In this document: positions 34,910 to 43,181 of the stretch, in pieces
How positions within the stretch are numbered: the first letter of the stretch is position 1
How the letters are laid out: every line of letters begins with the position of its first letter
NCBI GenBank assembly: GCA_964436765.1
Contig: CAYTEH010000003.1
Location: forward strand, 16,383 to 80,382
Source: CAYTEH01 sp964436765
GTDB taxonomy: Bacteria > Patescibacteriota > Gracilibacteria > Peribacterales > Peribacteraceae
Reading direction: 5' to 3'
Length of the DNA stretch: 64,000 nucleotides
Translations under genes and position numbers: made by a program
Notes under the pieces: model-generated
Databases searched by the model: none
Seen by the model: the letters and a program-made list of their open reading frames with translations, nothing else
What the model was told of the DNA's origin: nothing

Positions 34910-35034
34910 GCCGGTAATACGGCACTATATCCGTTCATATTGAAAAGTGGCGGTCCGGTCCGGCGCTTGTGAAAGCGGTCTTTGCTTTTGCCCTTTTTGT
35001 GACCTTTGTCTCTCTCGTTCTCTTTTCATCATGC

Positions 35035-35040
35035 TATGAT
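35035..35040 (+). promoter_or_regulatory. Probable -10 element for the PBP gene
   Basis: TATGAT at 35035-35040 predicts a start near 35047 and a 30-nt leader before GTG 35079. No good -35 is visible. Confidence 0.4.
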
Positions 35041-35078
35041 TTCATCCGCTCATCACGTAGCGCTGTTTCCGCTTTCCC

Positions 35079-37622
35079 GTGGCCATTTCCTATTCCAGCC
35101 TCCGCAATGCGTCCGAAACGCAGAAGCGGCGCCTGCTCCACCGGCGCATGATCATGGTGAACGCGGTGCTCGTGCTCTTCGTAATCATGATCGTCGCGCG
35201 CTTGATCGAGCTCCAGGTGGCGCGTGGCGACGAGTTCCAGGAGCGCGCGCAGGCGCTCCACTACGGCGAAATCCAGCAGCCTGCCCGCCGGGGCGAAATA
35301 TTGGGTCTCAGCAGCAAGACCGGCGAGCAGACCATTTTTGCCACCAACATCACGCTGGACCTCGTGTACGTCGATCCCAAGATCACCGATGACCCCGTCT
35401 ACACCGCGAACGTGCTCGCCGATACGCTCCTCACGCCCGCCTACCACGAGCTCTGCACCCGCGGCGACACCGCTTGTCCGCGCGAGCTTGTTCCCTTCTA
35501 TGCCGAGGCGTACGACCCGCTCACACAGATGCGCATCCGCCAGTCGGGCTCCATCCTCGAGCCGATTCCGGCCGGCAAGCTTCCGCCGTCGCTCCTGAAG
35601 CTGCCGAACCTCGTGCAGGCGCGGGATGCGTTCGCCGCAAGCATCCAGAAGCGCATTTCGGAGAAATACGTCACCTTCGCGCCGCTCAAGTACGGCGCCA
35701 CCAAGGTGGAGATGAGCGCGGTCAAAGCGCTCCAGGTTCCCGGCGTGCAGGTGGATGAAGAGCAGGCCCTCGTGTATGCCAATCCGCAGGAGATCAACCA
35801 GTCGCTTCTCGATTCTTTCTCGGTGTCGCTGGGGAAAGCCCTGCACCAGGAGCCCAAGGATGTGCGGTCGGTGCTCAGGTCTCGCGCGCTTCGCTACGTG
35901 CCCGTCATGCGCAAGCTTCCCGTCGAGCTTTCGCGGAAGCTCCTCGAGCTGAAGGCGGCCTCGGCGAAGGAGGCGTTGGCGACGCTGCAGAAGGAACCAA
36001 AGAAGAACCGTGCCGAACTACGGTATCCACTCGAAGGCGTCGCGCTCATCGCCGAACACTGGCGCTACTATCCCGATACCACCATCGCGTCGCACGTCAT
36101 CGGTTTCCTCAATAACGTGCAGGAGCCGCAGTACGGTGTCGAGCGCACCTTCGACGTGTCGCTGCGCGGCCAGAAGGGCACCATCCGCACCGTCAGCGAT
36201 CCCCATGGCGGCCAGATCTTCCGTGCCGACAACGCCATCTCCGATCCGCGCGACGGCGATACGGTCATTCTGACGCTCGACCGCGATATCCAGAAGTATG
36301 TCGAGACCGAGATCAACGCGGCACTCGAGCGGTATAAGGCCGACAGCGCGCAGGCGATCGTCATGGAGCCCTACACCGGACGCATCCTCGCCATGGTCAA
36401 CTCTCCCCCGTTCGACAGCAACAACTACACCGTTGTGTACGAAAAAGAGCCCGTGCGCATCGATGCGCTGCATCAGCAGCAGATCATCGCGGAGGTCTTC
36501 CATCCCGATACCAACGCGCTGGTCGCCCGTGGGCTCCGGCAGGAGATCTTCACCGCGTCAGGCCGCACCGTGTTGCCCGAGAAAGCCCGGAAGGAACTGC
36601 AGGACATCGAGCGCCTCTATGACCTGCACGACCTCACCAGGTACTACATGAAGATCGGCGAGAACCTCCGGCGCGAGATTTTCCCCACGAACGATCCCGG
36701 CGTCTGGCTCAAGTTCAAGAACAACATCGGCCTGGGCGCGTACCTCAACCGTACCGATCAGGAAATCTACGAACCGGGCTCGGTGCTCAAGGCCATCACC
36801 ATGGCCATCGCTTTGGACCAGGGCGAGATCGTCCCCTCCGATACGTACGACGACACCGGCGCGGTGGTGTTCCCCGAAGATCCCTTGAAGCCCATCGACA
36901 ACAACGACTACAAGCACTACGGCCGCGTGACGATGACCAACTGCCTCGAGTACTCCATCAACACGTGCATGACGGACATCGCCGCCAAGCTGGGCGCGAA
37001 GCTCTTCCACGGCATGCTCACGCGTTTCGGCTTCGGGCAGATCACCGGCATCGACCTGGAAGACGAATTATCGGGCGAGCTCATCCCCTGGCGCGGCATG
37101 CCCCGCCGCACGCTCGCATCGCTCTCCTTCGGCCAGGGAGGGATCTCGGCCACTCCCCTGCAGGTGGTCACGGCGGTCGCGGCCCTCGCCAACGGCGGCA
37201 AGCTCATGAAGCCCATCATCATCGACAGCGTCGTTCGTGCCGACGGCACCACCGAGAAGCGGGAGCCTGTGCTGGTGGACCAGGTTATTACGAAGGAGAC
37301 GTCAGACACCATCACGGCGATGCTCGTCAGTTCCGCCAGCAAGGGCTTCGCCAAGGCAGGCAAGCCCGCCGGGTACCGCATCGCGGCCAAAACGGGTACC
37401 TCGGAAATCGCCGGTCCCGGCGGCAAGTACGAAACCGGCACGGGCTCGACGGTCGCCACCTACGCGGGCTACGCCCCGGTGACCCGCCCAAAGTTCGTCG
37501 TACTCGTGAAGATAGACCGCCCGAAGAACTCCATCCACGGCGCGACGACGGCGGCCCCCGTGGCGAAGGAGATTTTCTCGTTCCTGTTCAGGTACTACGA
37601 TATTCCGCCGGACGAGAAATGA
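35079..37622 (+). CDS. Class B penicillin-binding protein (PBP2/FtsI-like transpeptidase)
   Basis: 847 residues, longer than typical FtsI (about 590). One N-terminal transmembrane helix (about 25-42) after a basic tail, then the pedestal domain (RRGEILGLSS at 71-80). The transpeptidase domain has SVLK (about 567-570), SIN (about 626-628) and KTGTSE (about 770-775), all catalytic motifs intact. A roughly 150-residue insert after residue 110 and another region around 450-550 account for the extra length. It cross-links peptidoglycan in elongation or division; which one is not clear. The start is a GTG; no upstream ATG is in frame after the likely -10 at 35035. Confidence 0.9.
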   Translation: MAISYSSLRNASETQKRRLLHRRMIMVNAVLVLFVIMIVARLIELQVARGDEFQERAQALHYGEIQQPARRGEILGLSSKTGEQTIFATNITLDLVYVDPKITDDPVYTANVLADTLLTPAYHELCTRGDTACPRELVPFYAEAYDPLTQMRIRQSGSILEPIPAGKLPPSLLKLPNLVQARDAFAASIQKRISEKYVTFAPLKYGATKVEMSAVKALQVPGVQVDEEQALVYANPQEINQSLLDSFSVSLGKALHQEPKDVRSVLRSRALRYVPVMRKLPVELSRKLLELKAASAKEALATLQKEPKKNRAELRYPLEGVALIAEHWRYYPDTTIASHVIGFLNNVQEPQYGVERTFDVSLRGQKGTIRTVSDPHGGQIFRADNAISDPRDGDTVILTLDRDIQKYVETEINAALERYKADSAQAIVMEPYTGRILAMVNSPPFDSNNYTVVYEKEPVRIDALHQQQIIAEVFHPDTNALVARGLRQEIFTASGRTVLPEKARKELQDIERLYDLHDLTRYYMKIGENLRREIFPTNDPGVWLKFKNNIGLGAYLNRTDQEIYEPGSVLKAITMAIALDQGEIVPSDTYDDTGAVVFPEDPLKPIDNNDYKHYGRVTMTNCLEYSINTCMTDIAAKLGAKLFHGMLTRFGFGQITGIDLEDELSGELIPWRGMPRRTLASLSFGQGGISATPLQVVTAVAALANGGKLMKPIIIDSVVRADGTTEKREPVLVDQVITKETSDTITAMLVSSASKGFAKAGKPAGYRIAAKTGTSEIAGPGGKYETGTGSTVATYAGYAPVTRPKFVVLVKIDRPKNSIHGATTAAPVAKEIFSFLFRYYDIPPDEK

Positions 37623-37840
37623 TTCCTCGTACGCTCGTCGCTCCGCGACGAGCTACTCGGAATGACAATGCGCGCATGTAGTAGGCACCCTGTTCACAAA
37701 AAGCCCTGTCATTCCGAGTAGTTCCCGGCGGAGCCGGGAACGTACGAGGAACTATTTCACCGTCACGCTCTTCGCAAGATTCCTCGGCACCCTTCGACGG
37801 GCTCAGGGTGCCCCTTTCGCAGATTCAGGATCGTCCGGAA
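37623..37840. repeat. Large inverted repeat between convergent PBP and glmS genes
   Basis: ATTCCTCGTACG...CTACTCGGAATGACA (37622-37672) is mirrored by TGTCATTCCGAGTAG...CGTACGAGGAACT (37709-37754). Smaller stems lie inside (GTCGCTCCGCGAC; GTTCCCGGCGGAGCCGGGAAC). A further unit CACCCTTCGACGGGCTCAGGGTG follows at 37788-37811. It probably ends transcription from both sides. Confidence 0.6.
37752..37787 (-). pseudogene. Relic of a second glmS 3' end
   Basis: Read on the minus strand this 36-bp stretch encodes PRNLAKSVTVK followed by TAG, identical in protein to the C-terminus of the intact glmS (stop at 37841). At DNA level nine of the eleven codons differ by synonymous changes, and one (CGT/AGG) by two positions. 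The shared GGAACTATTT context beyond the stop is also kept. It is thus the tail of a diverged GlmS, not a recent tandem copy. Confidence 0.72.
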
Positions 37841-39616
37841 CTATTTTACGGTGACACTTTTTGCCAAGTTACGGGGCATATCCGGGTTTTTGCCCCGTTT
37901 GACCGCCAAAAAGTACGCCAGCACCTGGATGGGAATGATGTTCATGATCGCCTGCGCGTTCCCGGCGTCCGGCACTTTGATCCACTCGTCGAAGACGTCG
38001 TAGTGGACGGGGCCGACGCCGATGATGAACGCCCCGCGCGCCTTCAGCTCCATCGCGTTGCTGATGATATCCTGCAGCACCTCGTCGTTCCCCGTCAGCA
38101 CGATGCACGGCGTCCCCTCCTCGATCAGCGCGATGGGCCCGTGTTTCAGCTCTCCTCCCGCGAATCCTTCGGCGTGCACGTAGCTCACCTCCTGGATCTT
38201 GATGGAGCTCTCCATGGCCATGGGGTAGTTCCAGCTCTTGCCGATGATGTAGAGGTCTTCCTCGTTCTTGATCTTGTCCGCGAGTTTCTCCAGGCGCTCG
38301 ACGAAGCGCGGGTTCAGCATGTCGTTGATCTGTGCGGACGATTCCAGCAGCAACGTTTTCCCCTCCTGCAGCCGCTCGGCCAGTGCGTAGGCGATCAGCA
38401 GCAGGGCGGCGAGCTGGCCGGTGAGCGCCTTGGTGGATGCAACGGCGCGCTCCGGTCCGGCGTTGATGAGCAGCGTGTAATCGGCCTCGCGGTCGATGGT
38501 GGATCCCTTCGAGTTGACGATGGCGAGCACCTTCGCCCCCTTCTTTTTTGCCACGTGCATCGCCTCCAGCACGTCGGCGGTCTCGCCGCTTTGGCTCACG
38601 ACGATCAGGAGGCTTTCGGGCTTCAGGAAGTGATGGTGCAGCTTGAACTCGCTCGCAGGAGCGAAGTTGACGTGGTGCTCCGCGACCACCGAGAAAAAAT
38701 ATTCGGCCGCCATGCATGCCTTCGCTGCCGTGCCGCAGCCCACGAGGAACGTGCCCTTGGCGTTGTGAATGGCGGCGGCGAGCGCGCGGATATCCGACTC
38801 GTCCTGGTTCACGGCGCGCGCGACGCTTTCTTTCTGATCCATGATCTCCTTCAGCATGAAGTGCTCAAAGTCTCCCTTTTGCGCCTCCTCGATATCCCAG
38901 GTGATCTCTACTTCGCGCTTGGGGCGCTCCATGCCCGTCGCGATGTCCGAGAACAGGATGCTCTTGCCGTCGGTCACCACCATTTCTCCGTCGTCGATGT
39001 ACTGGACTGTTCTGGTGTGCTCGAGGAAGGCGGGGATGTCGGAGGCGATGAAGTACCCTTTGCCTTTCTCCACACCGACAATCAGCGGCGAGCCGGTGCG
39101 CGCGGCGACCAGCGTATTCGATTCCGTGTGCAGCGCGAGGATCGCGTACCGTCCGTCGAAGCGCATGCAGGCTTTCCGTACTGCTGCCGTGAAGTCGCCG
39201 CTCTCCTTCAGTTCTTCCTCTATGAGGTGCGGAATCACTTCGGTATCGGTCTCCGACTGGAAGGTGTGTCCCTTCGCCTTCAGTTCCTTCCGGAGTTCCA
39301 GGTAGTTCTCGACGATGCCGTTATGCACCACCGCGATCGTGCGGTCCTCGCTTAAATGCGGATGTGCGTTGCGCTGCGTTACTCCGCCGTGGGTCGCCCA
39401 GCGCGTGTGTGCGATGCAGAGCGAGCAGTCCTTTGCGAAATCCTCAGGGTTCACCTTGCCGATGGGCCCGATGTCCTTGGTGACCGTCAGCCCGTTGTTG
39501 TGCTTGCATGCCACCCCCCACGAGTCATAGCCGCGGTATTCCAGATTTTTCAGACCTTCCACGGCGATCTTCGCCGCATCATTCCGCTGGCCGACGTACC
39601 CGAAGATCCCGCACAT
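37841..39616 (-). CDS. glmS: Glutamine-fructose-6-phosphate aminotransferase (isomerising)
   Basis: 591 residues. Makes glucosamine-6-phosphate for peptidoglycan. N-terminal glutaminase begins MCGIFGYVG with Cys2 as the nucleophile, followed by EYRGYDSWG, HTRWATHG and HNGIVENY. Two SIS domains follow (VGCGTAAKACM, VSQSGETADV, SKGSTIDRE and GGELKHGPIALIE). The C-terminus PRNLAKSVTVK is complete. Start is certain because the N-terminal Cys must follow Met; TAGAAT (39628-39623) ends 6 nt upstream. Divergent from rpsT. A diverged copy of its last codons lies 54 bp downstream. Confidence 0.97.
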   Translation of the reverse strand: MCGIFGYVGQRNDAAKIAVEGLKNLEYRGYDSWGVACKHNNGLTVTKDIGPIGKVNPEDFAKDCSLCIAHTRWATHGGVTQRNAHPHLSEDRTIAVVHNGIVENYLELRKELKAKGHTFQSETDTEVIPHLIEEELKESGDFTAAVRKACMRFDGRYAILALHTESNTLVAARTGSPLIVGVEKGKGYFIASDIPAFLEHTRTVQYIDDGEMVVTDGKSILFSDIATGMERPKREVEITWDIEEAQKGDFEHFMLKEIMDQKESVARAVNQDESDIRALAAAIHNAKGTFLVGCGTAAKACMAAEYFFSVVAEHHVNFAPASEFKLHHHFLKPESLLIVVSQSGETADVLEAMHVAKKKGAKVLAIVNSKGSTIDREADYTLLINAGPERAVASTKALTGQLAALLLIAYALAERLQEGKTLLLESSAQINDMLNPRFVERLEKLADKIKNEEDLYIIGKSWNYPMAMESSIKIQEVSYVHAEGFAGGELKHGPIALIEEGTPCIVLTGNDEVLQDIISNAMELKARGAFIIGVGPVHYDVFDEWIKVPDAGNAQAIMNIIPIQVLAYFLAVKRGKNPDMPRNLAKSVTVK

Positions 39617-39654
39617 ACAAGGATTCTAGAGGAATGCATTCATTCATTCCACAG

Positions 39655-39800
39655 AAGTCGCGGTTATCGGAGAGAAAGATGAGGCTTTCAGGAACCAGGT
39701 TTCAAGAAGGCTCAAAGTTGTCTTTGAAGGCATCATAACTTCCTGAATCCCGATTCTTTGATACTGATTCTCTTCTGCGATTCCCTTCCCTGGGCGCAAA
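39655..39800. repeat. Word-repeat hairpin upstream of rpsT
   Basis: ATCGGAGAGAAAGATGAGG and GGAACCAGGTTTCAAG are answered by CTTCCTGAATCCCGATTC and ACTGATTCTCTTCTGCGA. The latter matches the right arm at 21213-21231 with one change. Confidence 0.5.
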
Positions 39801-39846
39801 TAGCCCTTTACATGACTCCGTCTCTTCAGTACCCTTCCTCGGCCCT

Positions 39847-40107
39847 ATGCCAATCATTGAGTCCGCCATCAAAGCCGCACGTCAGAACCTGCAGCGCCGC
39901 GAGCGCCGGCAGCCGTTCAAGACGCAACTCAAGACCGTGACCCGCAAGTTCACGGATCTTCTGAAGGAGGGCAAGAAAGACGAAGCGGTCAAGCTGCTCC
40001 CCCGCGTCTACAAGGTCATCGACACCGCTGCCAAGAAGAACATCATCCACAAGAACAACGCCGCTCGCAAAAAGTCTTTGTACGCGAGACTGGTGGCTGC
40101 CAAGTAA
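39847..40107 (+). CDS. rpsT: 30S ribosomal protein S20
   Basis: 86 residues, normal size. Matches bS20: N-terminal SAIKAARQNLQRRERR, central helix and the C-terminal KKNIIHKNNAARKKSLYARL motif typical of the family. It binds 16S rRNA early in assembly. No Shine-Dalgarno before ATG 39847. It stands alone between the glmS divergent region and ruvX. Confidence 0.95.
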   Translation: MPIIESAIKAARQNLQRRERRQPFKTQLKTVTRKFTDLLKEGKKDEAVKLLPRVYKVIDTAAKKNIIHKNNAARKKSLYARLVAAK

Positions 40108-40236
40108 ATCCTGATAAAATTCCAGAGTACAGAAACCAGAAGCCAGAGCGGAACTTTTTCTTTTATCTTTCTTTTCAGTATCCTTTCCTGGTTTCTGGAT
40201 TCTCGACTCTGGATTCTTGTCCGTTGCGATCTATAG
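40108..40236. repeat. Word-repeat (AGAAACCAGAAGCCAGAG / CTGGTTTCTGGATTC)
   Basis: Left words near 40128-40150 are inverted near 40186-40217. The same CTTCTGGATTCTGATTTCTGG wording appears at 60418-60440. It ends 20 nt before the ruvX start. Confidence 0.5.
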
Positions 40237-40611
40237 ATGAAATATCTCGCTCTCGACATCGGCACCCGCCACACCGGCGTCGCGTATCTCGATACCGCCG
40301 TCGGCATTCCCCTGCCGCTCGATACCGTCCATCATCAGACGACGGACGGGTTACTGGCGGCGGTGGTGACACTCGTCCGTGACCGGTCGATCGACGAAGT
40401 CGTGGTCGGCATGCCCCTGCTCCCCTCGGGAGAGGAAGGAGCACAGGCGGACCATGTGAAAGAAGTGGCGGATCAATTTCGGTCGTCAGGTCTTGTGGTC
40501 CAATTCGTGGATGAGCGCTACACGACGCCCACGCCGAAGAATAGAATCGGCCGTACCGACGGCGATGCCACTGCCGCGTGTCAGTTGCTCGCCTCGTTAC
40601 CACTGGAATGA
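40237..40611 (+). CDS. ruvX: YqgF/RuvX family RNase H-fold nuclease
   Basis: 124 residues, slightly short for the family (about 135-140). Motifs: LALDIGTRHTGVA (4-16, catalytic Asp7), EVVVGMPLLPSGEEG (54-68), VDERYTT (97-103, canonical DERLTT/S) and the final DATAACQLL with the last acidic residue. RuvX/YqgF takes part in 16S rRNA 5'-end processing and was first proposed as a Holliday junction resolvase. A dedicated RuvC is not in the window. ATG 40237 directly follows a word-repeat; no convincing -10 was found. Confidence 0.85.
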   Translation: MKYLALDIGTRHTGVAYLDTAVGIPLPLDTVHHQTTDGLLAAVVTLVRDRSIDEVVVGMPLLPSGEEGAQADHVKEVADQFRSSGLVVQFVDERYTTPTPKNRIGRTDGDATAACQLLASLPLE

Positions 40612-40644
40612 AGATTTCATTGCCGGTTCGCTAAAATTAGGGTG

Positions 40645-40672
40645 TTGACAAAGTTAATATTAATATTAGAAT
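40645..40672 (+). promoter_or_regulatory. Strong sigma-70-type promoter
   Basis: TTGACA (40645-40650), 16-bp AT-rich spacer, TAGAAT (40667-40672). It predicts a start near 40679 and a leader of about 140 nt before the sigma4-HARE gene. Confidence 0.75.
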
Positions 40673-40691
40673 ATGTTTCTTTCGTTCATTC

Positions 40692-40763
40692 ATGTCTACT
40701 ACTCCTTCCAATCATAAAGAAGGAACTAAGAGAGTCCGAGCGTCCATCAGAACCGCTCGGTGA
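40692..40763 (+). CDS. Possible 23-residue basic leader peptide
   Basis: ATG 40692 to TGA 40763, encoding MSTTPSNHKEGTKRVRASIR and three more residues. Its end overlaps a perfect 7-bp hairpin (CCGAGCG 40736-40742 with CGCTCGG 40754-40760) followed by TGATCTTTT. No Shine-Dalgarno, but the ATG is only about 13 nt from the predicted transcription start. It may be a regulatory leader ORF; chance cannot be excluded. Confidence 0.35.
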   Translation: MSTTPSNHKEGTKRVRASIRTAR

Positions 40764-40822
40764 TCTTTTGCATCTGTCAATTTTCTGGTAGAACGAGGGT
40801 TGTTTTTTCCCGCCCCCCACGA

Positions 40823-41923
40823 ATGCCCGCTCCCACCACCGCTGCACAGGCCCAGACTGTCCAGTCTTCCCAAATCTCCCTCAATCTGCAGGAGATGCTC
40901 AGTACGCTGTTTATGGTGCTGACTGAGAAGGAGGTCACAGTCATCAAGAAGCGTTTTGCGCTCTTTGGACAGCCCAAGCAGACGCTGGAGAAAATCGGCA
41001 AGCACTTCAAGGTCACGCGCGAGCGCATTCGTCAGATCGAGAGCATTGCGCTGAGCAAGCTCCGCCGCACGGTGCGCACGACGCGCTTGGATGAGGTCAA
41101 CGAGATGGCGAAGGGAATTCTGCGCGCCCATGGCGGCGTGATGCCCGAGGATGACCTCGTCAGCCAGGTGCTTCGCCGCGTGCAGGGCAGCAGCTCCGTC
41201 GATGGCGCAGTTCTTCGTCTTTCCTTCTCTATCGATCAAGAAATGAGCAATGTCGTCCGCACGCCCACGTTCGTCCCACTCTGGAGGCTTTCGACCCTGG
41301 CGGGCGATGACGTGTCGCTCATTGTCGAGAACATCGTGAAGATCCTCAAGAAGCGCAAGACCTGCATGAAGGAGGAAGAACTGATTTCCGCAATACAGTC
41401 ACTCAATCTCTTCAAAGACCGCGTTCCGAGCCCCGAGCTCATCAAGAGCTGCTTCAGCATCGACGAGCGCCTGAAGGAGATCGACGAGGGGTGGGGTTTG
41501 ACCGAGTGGCGCTTCGTCCGTCCCCGCAGCATCCGCGACAAAGTCGAAATCATCCTCAAGAAGACCGGTGAACCGCTCCACTTCATGGAGATCGCCAACC
41601 GCATCCGCGAGGCCAGCTTCGACCACAAGAACGTCACGGTGCAGGCGGTTCATAACGAGCTCATCCGTTATCCGCAGTTCGTCCTCGTCGGACGCGGTCT
41701 CTACGCGCTCCGCGAGTGGGGCTACGAGCCCGGCACGGTCGCCGATGTCATCGAGCGCATCCTCAAGGAGAAGGGTCCCCTCAGCAAAAAAGAAATCATC
41801 GCCGAGGTCGCCAAGCAGCGCACGGTCAAGGTGGGCACCATCTCGCTCAACCTCCAGAAGATGCCGTACTTCACCCGCGTGGGTCGCGCGGTGTATGCCT
41901 TCGATCAGGCGAAGAAGAGCTGA
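40823..41923 (+). CDS. Sigma-70 region 4 domain fused to HARE-HTH (RpoE delta-like) domains
   Basis: 366 residues. Residues 33-82 are a sigma region 4 helix-turn-helix (LTEKEVTVIKKRFALFG then KVTRERIRQIESIALSKLRR), the part that contacts -35 DNA. There are no regions 2 or 3, so it is not a full sigma factor. After a middle helical part come two HARE-HTH modules (about 235-295 with GRGLYALREWG; about 305-360 with GRAVYAF), as in the delta subunit of RNA polymerase. It is probably an RNA polymerase-associated regulator. A strong promoter 150 bp upstream and a structured leader suggest regulation; a classic terminator follows. Confidence 0.82.
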   Translation: MPAPTTAAQAQTVQSSQISLNLQEMLSTLFMVLTEKEVTVIKKRFALFGQPKQTLEKIGKHFKVTRERIRQIESIALSKLRRTVRTTRLDEVNEMAKGILRAHGGVMPEDDLVSQVLRRVQGSSSVDGAVLRLSFSIDQEMSNVVRTPTFVPLWRLSTLAGDDVSLIVENIVKILKKRKTCMKEEELISAIQSLNLFKDRVPSPELIKSCFSIDERLKEIDEGWGLTEWRFVRPRSIRDKVEIILKKTGEPLHFMEIANRIREASFDHKNVTVQAVHNELIRYPQFVLVGRGLYALREWGYEPGTVADVIERILKEKGPLSKKEIIAEVAKQRTVKVGTISLNLQKMPYFTRVGRAVYAFDQAKKS

Positions 41924-41947
41924 GGCTCATTCACATTTGGATTCAAG

Positions 41948-41974
41948 AGGCGGCCGCACGGTCGCCTTTTTTTT
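41948..41974 (+). terminator. Rho-independent terminator
   Basis: AGGCGGCC (41948-41955), GCAC loop, GGTCGCCT (41960-41967, one G-U pair), then a run of eight Ts (41967-41974). It follows the sigma4-HARE gene by 24 nt and is the best canonical terminator in the window. Confidence 0.9.
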
Positions 41975-41976
41975 GG

Positions 41977-42030
41977 AGTTGCCAGTTATTCGTTTGCCTT
42001 ACAGAAACTACGAACAAATAACGAAAAACA
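41977..42030. repeat. Word-repeat (CAGTTATTCGTTTG / CGAACAAATAACG)
   Basis: AGTTATTCGTTTG (near 41983) is inverted as CGAACAAATAAC (near 42012). The words match those at 23025-23085. Confidence 0.45.
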
Positions 42031-42083
42031 GTTCTGCGCGATTTTCTGTGCGGGCCTCCCGCATGAGCTACACTATATCTCTC

Positions 42084-43052
42084 ATGGATCAACGCACCTT
42101 TTCCGCTCAGCCCCCCTCCCACCGTCGTATCTATATCGCCGCCGGGGCGTTCGTGCTCTTTTTGATGCTCATCACCGTCCGTTTGTCCGGGTGCGAGCCC
42201 GACCGCGGTCCCCTGCCCGAGGGGCTGCAGACCGTCCGGGGTGTCCTCGAACAGGTGGATATCTCACTCAGCCGCAGCGGAACGCATCGATTGATCGTCG
42301 GGAACAAGCCCATGTATTACGTCGAAAGCTCGACGGTAAACCTGCGCCTGCACGAGGGTCGCGAGGCCGAGTTCCAGGGCACGCTGGAGCATAATACCGA
42401 TCCGCGCGCGTTGCCGGTGCTCGTCGTGACCAACGTGATCGGCGGCGCGGCAGAAGAGGCGCGTACGTGGACTATCCCCGCCCTGCAGATGTCCATTGCG
42501 GTCCCCCGGAGGTATCGGGCCATCATTGAGGGCTCCGTGGCCACGTTTACGGCGTCGGGGTCGGTCAAACCGCTGTTGACCATTCGTCCGCAGCCGGCCG
42601 CGTCGCTGCCGTTCGATTTCCGCACCGTCAAAGCGAATTCAGGCTCGGGTCTGCGTATCGCGCCGCTCGTGATCGCCAACCGCAAGGCCGTGAGCGTGCT
42701 GCAGGAGCAGAAGCGACTGTTCGCCGTGTATGTCGACCTAGTCCAGCAGGGCAGTTCGTCTTCCGCCGGCGCCGCGCGCGACATCATCGGGCTCACCTTC
42801 ATGCTCGATGCCCAGGGCACGCTCGACCGTCAGATGGCCGATGCCGTGAAGGTCGTGCAGACGCTCCGGTTCACCAATGCAGGTTCGTCCTCCTCGCGCC
42901 GTCCCGTCGTCCCTGCCAGCAGCGGCTCGCTCTCGTCGGACGGTGCCGACAAACCCTGTGGCGGCGCAGCGGGCATCCTCTGTCCGTCCGGGTACTACTG
43001 CAGCATCACCGACCGCGAGAACGACATCGGCGAGTGCACGCCTGTTCGTTAG
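42084..43052 (+). CDS. Membrane-anchored exported protein with Cys-rich C-terminus
   Basis: 322 residues. One N-terminal hydrophobic helix (about 17-33) runs straight into LSGC at 37, which might be a lipobox, although spacing suits a simple anchor. The body (about 45-290) is beta-rich with no recognised family. After a Ser/Pro linker the last 30 residues hold four or more cysteines in a CGG...CPSGYYC...GEC pattern, resembling small disulfide-knotted modules. Such tails are found on CPR surface proteins. ATG 42063 is an alternative start. The stop TAG overlaps the first recA operator-like palindrome. Confidence 0.7.
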   Translation: MDQRTFSAQPPSHRRIYIAAGAFVLFLMLITVRLSGCEPDRGPLPEGLQTVRGVLEQVDISLSRSGTHRLIVGNKPMYYVESSTVNLRLHEGREAEFQGTLEHNTDPRALPVLVVTNVIGGAAEEARTWTIPALQMSIAVPRRYRAIIEGSVATFTASGSVKPLLTIRPQPAASLPFDFRTVKANSGSGLRIAPLVIANRKAVSVLQEQKRLFAVYVDLVQQGSSSSAGAARDIIGLTFMLDAQGTLDRQMADAVKVVQTLRFTNAGSSSSRRPVVPASSGSLSSDGADKPCGGAAGILCPSGYYCSITDRENDIGECTPVR

Positions 43053-43069
43053 GTGTACAATAGTACACC
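43052..43069. promoter_or_regulatory. Palindromic operator 1 upstream of recA
   Basis: GGTGTAC (43052-43058), AATA, GTACACC (43063-43069): a perfect 7-4-7 palindrome. It overlaps the stop codon of the preceding gene and a TACAAT hexamer. Confidence 0.65.
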
Positions 43070-43102
43070 AATATAAACCGGCGACAATGCAATGCCAGTT
43101 TT

Positions 43103-43130
43103 TTGACGCCCAAGAATTCACGGCTATTCT
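43103..43130 (+). promoter_or_regulatory. recA promoter
   Basis: TTGACG (43103-43108), 16-bp spacer, TATTCT (43125-43130). Predicted start near 43137, inside operator 2; the leader is about 45 nt. Confidence 0.6.
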
Positions 43131-43133
43131 TCG

Positions 43134-43151
43134 GGTGTACACGCGTATACC
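43134..43151. promoter_or_regulatory. Palindromic operator 2 over the recA start site
   Basis: GGTGTAC (43134-43140), ACGC, GTATACC (43145-43151): the same 7-4-7 palindrome with one mismatch. It covers the predicted transcription start, the expected place for a repressor such as LexA. Confidence 0.65.
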
Positions 43152-43181
43152 TCCTTCACTTCCATCTTCCCCACTTCTACC

